From the NCBI GenBank assembly GCA_029060585.1, contig JAIDTS010000309.1, positions 1 through 10,518 of the forward strand: a DNA stretch of 10,518 nt, given 5' to 3'. Of the stretch, positions 5,700 to 10,518 are shown piece after piece; the stretch's first letter is position 1, and each line of letters starts with the position of its first letter. The position numbers and the translations under genes are program-made. The notes below the pieces were generated by a model that did no database searches, had not been told where the DNA came from, and was given only the letters and a program-made list of their open reading frames with translations. The stretch comes from Muribaculaceae bacterium (GTDB lineage Bacteria; Bacteroidota; Bacteroidia; Bacteroidales; Muribaculaceae).

Positions 5700-8540
5700 A
5701 TGAAAACTCTAAATAACATCATATATCCTTTATCTGCGGCGGCCGCCCTTATGTTCGCTCCCGGTGCTTTCGCACAGGATGCTGATTATGTGCCGGCGGA
5801 TTCGATCTCTGAGGATATTCCACTTTTATTCCGCACAAGTGAAGGCGGTGATATTCTCGGCGGTGTATCTTCCGTGAATATGGTCGAACTTGGAAAGAAG
5901 AGCTACACCTCTTACACCCTTGAGAATCTTAACACCTTAACCAATATGACTTGGGGTCTTGACGGAGTGCTCTATCTTGTAGACGGTGTGCCTCGCGATG
6001 ACAACAACATACTTCCGCAGGAAATCGAGACTGTCACCTTCCTCAAGGGTGCCCAGGCAGTAGTGCTCTATGGTTCTGCTGCCGCAAAGGGCGCAGTCCT
6101 CATCACTACCAAGCGCGGTCGTCCCGACGGACTTCATATCTCCGTTCGCGGTAACGCCGAGATGTTTGTGCCTAAGAGATATCAGAAATATCTTAGTGCA
6201 GGTGATTACATGAAGCTCTATAACGAGGCGCGTGCTAACGACGGCCTAAACGCAGCTTTCTCAGCCGAGGATATCGATAACTACGCCTCCCACCGAAATC
6301 TCTCACGCTATCCCGACATCAACTTTTTCTCGGATGAGTATCTGAAGAAACAGTATATGAAATATGAGGGACAGGCTGAGTTTATGGGTGGCGCAAAGTT
6401 CGCACAGTTCTACTGCCTCGTAGACGTTTACCATACCGGAAGCGTAATAAACTTCGGAGAGGGTAAAAATAACGGAGAGACCCGTCTAAGCCTTCGCGGC
6501 AACATCGACCTCAATCTTAACGATTGGGTGTCAGGATGGGTCAACACCAGCGCTACTTTCTACGACAATCGCTACGACCGATCAGACTATTGGAACAGTG
6601 CGGCGACATTGCGTCCCGCGGTTCAGGGTACTTCCGCTTTTGTTCCCTTCATTCCAATTGACGCACTCGATCCGAATGACGAGGAAAGTTGGGCTCTCGT
6701 AAACAACAGCAACTATATTATTGACGGTAAATATCTCCTCGGTGGAACACGTGAATATCAAACTAACGCGTTCGCTGCCATGTATGCAGGTGGCTATACA
6801 AAGGCTACCACCCGTCAGCTGCAGTTTGACGCAGGTATCCGCATCGATATGGGACGCATTCTCCCCGGTCTCTCATTCACAGGCCACGGTGCAGTCGACT
6901 ACAACACCATCTACAGCACCTCGCTCGAACCCCGTTATGCTGTATATGAGGCTGTATGGTCAAACGAAGGAGGTAAGGATGTGATCGACCACCTTGTGAA
7001 GTACAACGATGACTTCTCAAGCGGTACTATGGGTTTAGGAAATGCTTCCGAACGCCAGACCATGTTCTTCTCCGGCCAGTTCGACTATAAGCATGCTTTC
7101 GAGGACGTACACAATGTAGACGCTACTCTCGTTGCCCACGGCTTCAAGCGCACTTTCTCCGGACAGTATCACCGCACAACCAATGCTACTCTCGCTCTGC
7201 GTGCCGCATACAATTATGCTCATCGCTACTACGCTGAGTTCAATGGTGCTGTTAACCACTCCGCACGCTTCAAACCCGGTCACCGTAATGGTTTCTCCGC
7301 TGTAGGAAGCATTGGTTGGAGAATCAAGAACGAGGAGTTCCTGAAAGACAACGACGTTGTCAGCGATCTCCGCATCAACGCTACATTAGGCCGTATCCTT
7401 GAGGATACGGATATTCTTAAGAACAATGATATCGACCAGAGCTTCTTCCTGTGGGACGGTAAGTTTACCTCCAATGGTGCATGGTGGGGCTGGAACGACG
7501 GTCACAAGGGTCAGCTTACATTCATGAGTACTCAGGGTTCCAACCCGGACCTCACATTCGTGAAGCGTAACGAGTACAACATCGGAATCAACGCCGGTTT
7601 CCTCAACAACATGATCAATCTCAGCGCCGCTTATTTCCACACTGAGATCGACGGCCTTCCCATCCAGTACAGCAATCTCTTCCCGAGCTACATGCTTTCA
7701 GGCTGGGGTAATGAAGGCGCAAGCTCCTTTATCCCTTATGTAAACTATGAGGCTTACAGAAACGAGGGTGTAGAGGCCGCCGTCAACTTCAAGAAGGAAT
7801 TTGGCGATTTCAATGTTGGTTTCGGTGCCAATATGATGTACAACAAGATTAAGAACCTCAAAATCAGCGAGAACGTTGAGTACGAGTGGCAGAAGGCTGA
7901 GGGCCAGAACAGAAGCGCTATGCGCGGCTACAAGTGTCTCGGCTACTTCCAGAGTGAGGAGGAAATCGCCAACAGCGCTGTAATCAACAGCAATACCAAG
8001 CCCGGAGACCTCAAGTATGAGGATATCAACGGCGACGGTATCATCGACGGTAAGGACCAGGTGATCATCGGCCGCTGGGACAGCCCCTGGACCTATGGTA
8101 TGAACCTTACTCTCGGATACAAGGGCTTCACTCTCTTCGTTGCTGCTTCAGGAAATGCAGGTGGTAACGGTCTCAAGAACAACAAGGCTGCATGGGTTTA
8201 CGGCAATAGCAAATATTCCGACATTGTGCTTGGTCGCTGGACTCCCGAGACTGCGGAGACTGCTACTTATCCTCGTCTGACTACCCTTGGAGGAGAGCTC
8301 AATTTCGTGGCTTCCGACTACTGGATGTATGACTCAAGCGCTTTCTACCTTGACCAGATTCAGCTTACCTATGACTTCCCCTCCAAATGGTTTGACAAGA
8401 AGTTTGTAAGTGGTCTTCAGGTTTATGTCAACGGCAACAGCCTCTGGTGGACCGGTAAGGAGAAAGTTTATCGTGAGACCAACATCGGTTACGGCCCTCA
8501 GACCCGCAGCTTCAACTTCGGTGTTAAAGTTAACTTCTAA
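5700..8540 (+). CDS. SusC/RagA-family TonB-dependent transporter, short type lacking the N-terminal beta-sandwich domain
   Basis: This is a 946-residue outer-membrane transporter of the SusC family with a compact N-terminus. Residues 1-25 are a signal peptide (likely cleavage after AFA). No carboxypeptidase-regulatory-like domain follows and no DEVVVVGYG box is present. Instead about 25 residues lead to IPLLFRTSEGGDILGGVSSV (40-59) and straight into the plug, which ends at LITTKRG (134-140). The plug keeps YLVDGVPRD (92-100) and FLKGAQAVVLYGSAAAKG (114-131), but lacks the LPGV...IRG segment of the upstream SusC. I recall a recognised short SusC subgroup that looks like this, with the LLFRT-like stretch in the TonB-box position; that role is inferred. 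The barrel contains SIGWRI (about 535-540) and a DINGDGIID loop (775-783), and ends in FNFGVKVNF with the terminal Phe usual for barrel insertion. The gene starts 27 nt after the first SusD and its own SusD follows by 14 nt. It probably imports a related glycan fragment. Confidence 0.95.
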   Translation: MKTLNNIIYPLSAAAALMFAPGAFAQDADYVPADSISEDIPLLFRTSEGGDILGGVSSVNMVELGKKSYTSYTLENLNTLTNMTWGLDGVLYLVDGVPRDDNNILPQEIETVTFLKGAQAVVLYGSAAAKGAVLITTKRGRPDGLHISVRGNAEMFVPKRYQKYLSAGDYMKLYNEARANDGLNAAFSAEDIDNYASHRNLSRYPDINFFSDEYLKKQYMKYEGQAEFMGGAKFAQFYCLVDVYHTGSVINFGEGKNNGETRLSLRGNIDLNLNDWVSGWVNTSATFYDNRYDRSDYWNSAATLRPAVQGTSAFVPFIPIDALDPNDEESWALVNNSNYIIDGKYLLGGTREYQTNAFAAMYAGGYTKATTRQLQFDAGIRIDMGRILPGLSFTGHGAVDYNTIYSTSLEPRYAVYEAVWSNEGGKDVIDHLVKYNDDFSSGTMGLGNASERQTMFFSGQFDYKHAFEDVHNVDATLVAHGFKRTFSGQYHRTTNATLALRAAYNYAHRYYAEFNGAVNHSARFKPGHRNGFSAVGSIGWRIKNEEFLKDNDVVSDLRINATLGRILEDTDILKNNDIDQSFFLWDGKFTSNGAWWGWNDGHKGQLTFMSTQGSNPDLTFVKRNEYNIGINAGFLNNMINLSAAYFHTEIDGLPIQYSNLFPSYMLSGWGNEGASSFIPYVNYEAYRNEGVEAAVNFKKEFGDFNVGFGANMMYNKIKNLKISENVEYEWQKAEGQNRSAMRGYKCLGYFQSEEEIANSAVINSNTKPGDLKYEDINGDGIIDGKDQVIIGRWDSPWTYGMNLTLGYKGFTLFVAASGNAGGNGLKNNKAAWVYGNSKYSDIVLGRWTPETAETATYPRLTTLGGELNFVASDYWMYDSSAFYLDQIQLTYDFPSKWFDKKFVSGLQVYVNGNSLWWTGKEKVYRETNIGYGPQTRSFNFGVKVNF
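7391..7410 (+). repeat. Perfect 8-bp inverted repeat with a 4-nt loop inside the second SusC gene
   Basis: CCGTATCC (7391-7398) and GGATACGG (7403-7410) are exact reverse complements separated by TTGA. The mRNA could form a compact hairpin within the coding sequence. No run of T follows (the next bases are ATATTCTTAAG), so it is not a normal intrinsic terminator. One such short hairpin in 10 kb can arise by chance. Confidence 0.55.
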
Positions 8541-8554
8541 AACTAGCAGACAAC

Positions 8555-10342
8555 ATGAACAAGATAATAAAGACAGGGATTTTCGCTTTCGCTGCGGTGG
8601 CTTTCGTCTCATGTGACGATGTTTTCGAGCCATCGCCTGAAAACAACCTCCCTGAGGAATATATCGGCAAGAGCGCTAAATATGCGCAGAACGTTCTCGG
8701 CAACGTCTATGCCTTCATGCCCAGCTTTGATGTCTTCAATCTAAGTGAGGCAGCTACCGACGACGCCGTCTCCAACGACGCCAACGACAGCTGGAGACGT
8801 ATAGCTTCCGGAAGCTGGACAGCAAGCTTCAATCCCATGAACCGTTGGGAGAACTCCCGCAACTGTATCCAGTACTGCAATCTTCTCCTTAAGCATATTG
8901 AGGAAGTGGAGTGGGCTAAAGACGAGGAGGCCAACAAATGCTTCCACGACCGTTTCTATGCTGAGACTCGCGCTCTCCGCGGCATGCTTATGTACAACCT
9001 TCTACAGGCTCACGCCGGAGTTGATGCTTCCGGGAATCTTCTCGGTGTGCCCATCGTAGAGGTTTTTGAGGACGCTACATCTAACTTCAATGTTCCGCGT
9101 AATACATTCAGGGAATGCTACGACGCGATGATGGAAGACTTCAGCGAGGCTCTCAAGTATCTCCCCTCAAGCTTCAAGTCTTATGATGCTTATAACGATC
9201 CCGCCTCACTTGCCGAGCTACAGAAACTCTATCCCGGCATCAGCGAAGGTGTAGCCAACCGTGTCTTCGGCGAGGGCTTTATGGGACGTATGAGCGGCCA
9301 GATTGTCAACGCGTTCATCTCCCGTGCTTCTCTGCTCGCAGCGAGTCCAGCGTTCAATGCATCCGGAGTCACCTGGGATGAGGCTGCCAACAACGCTGCA
9401 AAGGTGCTTGACGTGATCGGTGGTGTTTCCGGTATGGACATGAACGGTGCGACATGGTATTGCGATCCTGCGATGGAAAACCTTGAGGCCGGCAACTGTC
9501 CTCCAGAGGTAATCTGGCGTACTGAGAAGGGCGAATCAAGAGATCGTGAGCAAAAGTATTTCCCTCCTACGCTTGAAGGAAAGGGTTACATCAATCCTAC
9601 TCAGAACCTCGTGGACGCTTTCCCGATGGAGAATGGTTATCCTATCACCGATCCGAGATCAGGCTACGATCCCCAGAATCCCTATGCAGGTCGCGACCAG
9701 CGTTTCTATGATTATATCGTATATAATGGTTCAAGAGTTGGTGTTCAAAATGCAGAGATAAATACTTCTGTGGATACTCGGGAAAATGGAGGAACTGATG
9801 ATGGTATTGATAAGATAGCAACTTCCACACGTACAGGCTACTACATGAAGAAGCATCTCCGCATGGATGTAAATACTCTTAACAGTAGCCCTGTCAATAA
9901 GTTCCATTATACAGCTCGTCTGCGCTACACTGAGTTCTTCCTGAACTTTGCTGAGGCTGCCAACGAGGCTTGGGGTCCGCTCGACAGCCGTAAGGGTTAT
10001 TCAGCCTACGACGTGATCAAGGCTCTCCGCAGCCGTGCGTTCCTCGGTCTTGACAATGGCGACGAATACCTTGAGTCTATCAAGGGCGACAAGGATAAGA
10101 TGCGCGAACTCATCCGCAACGAGCGTCGTCTTGAGCTCTGTTTCGAGGGCTTCCGCTTCTACGACCTCCGTCGTTGGAAAGCAGAACTCAACGAGGTGGC
10201 TAAGGGTATGCGTATCGAAGGTGGCGTATACACTCCGTTCAATGTCGACACCCGCAACTTCAAGGATTACATGATCTATGGTCCTATTCCTTATTCAGAG
10301 GTTCTTAAGTTCGGCAATCTGCAGCAGAACGCCGGATGGTAA
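8555..10342 (+). CDS. SusD/RagB-family surface glycan-binding lipoprotein (partner of second SusC)
   Basis: This 595-residue lipoprotein follows the short SusC by 14 nt and should form the lid of that transporter. The signal peptide carries lipobox FVSC with Cys20, then D-D-V-F-E, an acidic run fitting the surface-export signal of Bacteroidetes lipoproteins. The N-terminal TPR-like helices include FYAETRALRGMLMYNLLQAH (134-153), the family position for RA-x-R-x-x-x-Y. Conserved later blocks are NPYAGRDQRFYDYIVYNG (375-392), LRYTEFFLNFAEAANEAWG, and RNERRLELCFEGFRFYDLRR (521-540). It ends in QNAGW, parallel to QNPGW in the first SusD. The two SusDs share only the family blocks, so this is not a recent tandem duplication. 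Residues 391-427 are encoded with codons unlike the rest of the gene (AAT, GAT, AGA, CAA, ATA in place of AAC, GAC, CGT, CAG, ATC). Substrate is unknown from sequence. Confidence 0.97.
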   Translation: MNKIIKTGIFAFAAVAFVSCDDVFEPSPENNLPEEYIGKSAKYAQNVLGNVYAFMPSFDVFNLSEAATDDAVSNDANDSWRRIASGSWTASFNPMNRWENSRNCIQYCNLLLKHIEEVEWAKDEEANKCFHDRFYAETRALRGMLMYNLLQAHAGVDASGNLLGVPIVEVFEDATSNFNVPRNTFRECYDAMMEDFSEALKYLPSSFKSYDAYNDPASLAELQKLYPGISEGVANRVFGEGFMGRMSGQIVNAFISRASLLAASPAFNASGVTWDEAANNAAKVLDVIGGVSGMDMNGATWYCDPAMENLEAGNCPPEVIWRTEKGESRDREQKYFPPTLEGKGYINPTQNLVDAFPMENGYPITDPRSGYDPQNPYAGRDQRFYDYIVYNGSRVGVQNAEINTSVDTRENGGTDDGIDKIATSTRTGYYMKKHLRMDVNTLNSSPVNKFHYTARLRYTEFFLNFAEAANEAWGPLDSRKGYSAYDVIKALRSRAFLGLDNGDEYLESIKGDKDKMRELIRNERRLELCFEGFRFYDLRRWKAELNEVAKGMRIEGGVYTPFNVDTRNFKDYMIYGPIPYSEVLKFGNLQQNAGW

Positions 10343-10378
10343 GACATTCTCTCTTAACTAATAATTCATACAGACAAA

Positions 10379-10518
10379 ATGAAAAAATCGATTTTCTCAA
10401 TATTCGCCTTAGGCCTCCTCTTCGCAGGATGCCACAACGGTAATATCGAACACCCCGATTTCGAATATCAGACCATCTCGTTTGCATATCCGAACCCGGT
10501 GCGCACGATCACCCTCGG
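10379..10518 (+). CDS. Surface lipoprotein, probable DUF1735/DUF4973-type glycan-binding protein (3' end outside window)
   Basis: Only 46 codons plus two bases are present. The start ATG, 36 nt after the second SusD stop and preceded by A-rich CAGACAAA, opens a lipoprotein signal peptide MKKSIFSIFALGLLFAGC with lipobox FAGC and Cys18. The mature part begins HNGNIEHPDFEYQTISFAYP and continues NPVRTITL. I recognise the pattern F-x-[DE]Y-Q-T-x-x-FAY-x-x-PVRTITLG from Bacteroidetes PUL lipoproteins annotated with DUF1735 (BT_3987-like N-terminal) and DUF4973 domains; this is from memory, not a search. Such proteins sit behind SusCD pairs and are thought to be surface glycan-binding proteins, much as XusE follows XusD in xylan loci. 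No enzyme motif can be seen in the fragment. A different fold or a fused catalytic domain further on cannot be excluded. Confidence 0.75.
   Translation, partial: MKKSIFSIFALGLLFAGCHNGNIEHPDFEYQTISFAYPNPVRTITL

Larger units (their letters stand above)
1..10518 (+). other. Polysaccharide utilisation locus segment, probably one operon
   Basis: All six genes run in one direction with gaps of 38, 12, 27, 14 and 36 nt, and no hairpin followed by a T-run lies between them. The order is GH43-type enzyme, SusC, SusD, SusC, SusD, lipoprotein. Two complete SusCD systems plus a pentosidase-type domain suggest uptake and trimming of a pentose-containing plant glycan (arabinan, arabinoxylan or xylan). Neither end of the locus is seen: the promoter, any regulator and further glycosidases must lie outside. 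The substrate is inferred from family associations only. Confidence 0.85.

Noticed and set aside
5738..5747. GC-rich palindrome GGCGGCCGCC
   Set aside because: It arises from four consecutive alanine codons in the signal peptide and has no loop to form a hairpin.
1..10518. Invertible promoters, recombinase sites, insertion sequences, tRNA or CRISPR arrays
   Set aside because: Looked for and not seen: no integrase or transposase-like protein, no long inverted or regularly spaced repeats, and almost no non-coding space.

Overview
The window holds part of a polysaccharide utilisation locus (PUL) from a member of the Bacteroidota, most likely order Bacteroidales. Three things point there: two adjacent SusC/SusD pairs, an arrangement confined to this phylum; signal peptidase II lipoproteins with acidic residues soon after the cysteine; and start codons preceded by A/T-rich sequence instead of a Shine-Dalgarno motif. 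The composition looks balanced, with G+C near half by eye, and codon choice is strongly biased (AAC, CGT/CGC, CTC, CAG). That would suit a Muribaculaceae- or Prevotella-like gut bacterium better than a low-G+C Bacteroides, but this is inference.

Layout, all on the + strand. Positions 1-549 are the 3' end of a gene whose product ends in the beta-sandwich domain found behind GH43 (beta-xylosidase / alpha-arabinofuranosidase) catalytic domains. After 38 nt come a full-length SusC-type TonB-dependent transporter (588-3713), a SusD-type surface lipoprotein (3726-5672), a second and shorter SusC of different N-terminal architecture (5700-8540), a second SusD (8555-10342), and the first 46 codons of another lipoprotein (from 10379). 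That lipoprotein resembles the DUF1735/DUF4973 proteins often found behind SusCD pairs. Gaps between genes are 38, 12, 27, 14 and 36 nt. No terminator or convincing internal promoter is visible, so the whole window reads as one operon. Coding density is near complete and no stretch over 40 nt lacks a gene.

Expected joint function: surface lipoproteins (the SusDs and probably the last protein) capture glycan fragments. Each SusD acts as a lid on its SusC barrel, which imports the oligosaccharides into the periplasm using TonB energy. The GH43-type enzyme then removes pentose residues or cleaves pentose linkages. A pentose-containing glycan (arabinan, arabinoxylan or xylan) is therefore the best substrate guess. 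The order SusC-SusD-SusC-SusD-lipoprotein recalls the xylan (xusA-xusE) and arabinan loci of gut Bacteroidetes, but the sequence alone does not decide between them. No regulator (HTCS, SusR or sigma/anti-sigma), RNA gene, mobile element or CRISPR array is present.

I found no clearly new system. The points worth a second look are the unusual compact N-terminus and plug of the second SusC, short patches of divergent codon use in one SusC and one SusD, a cysteine cluster in the GH43-associated domain, and the lipoprotein cut by the right edge.
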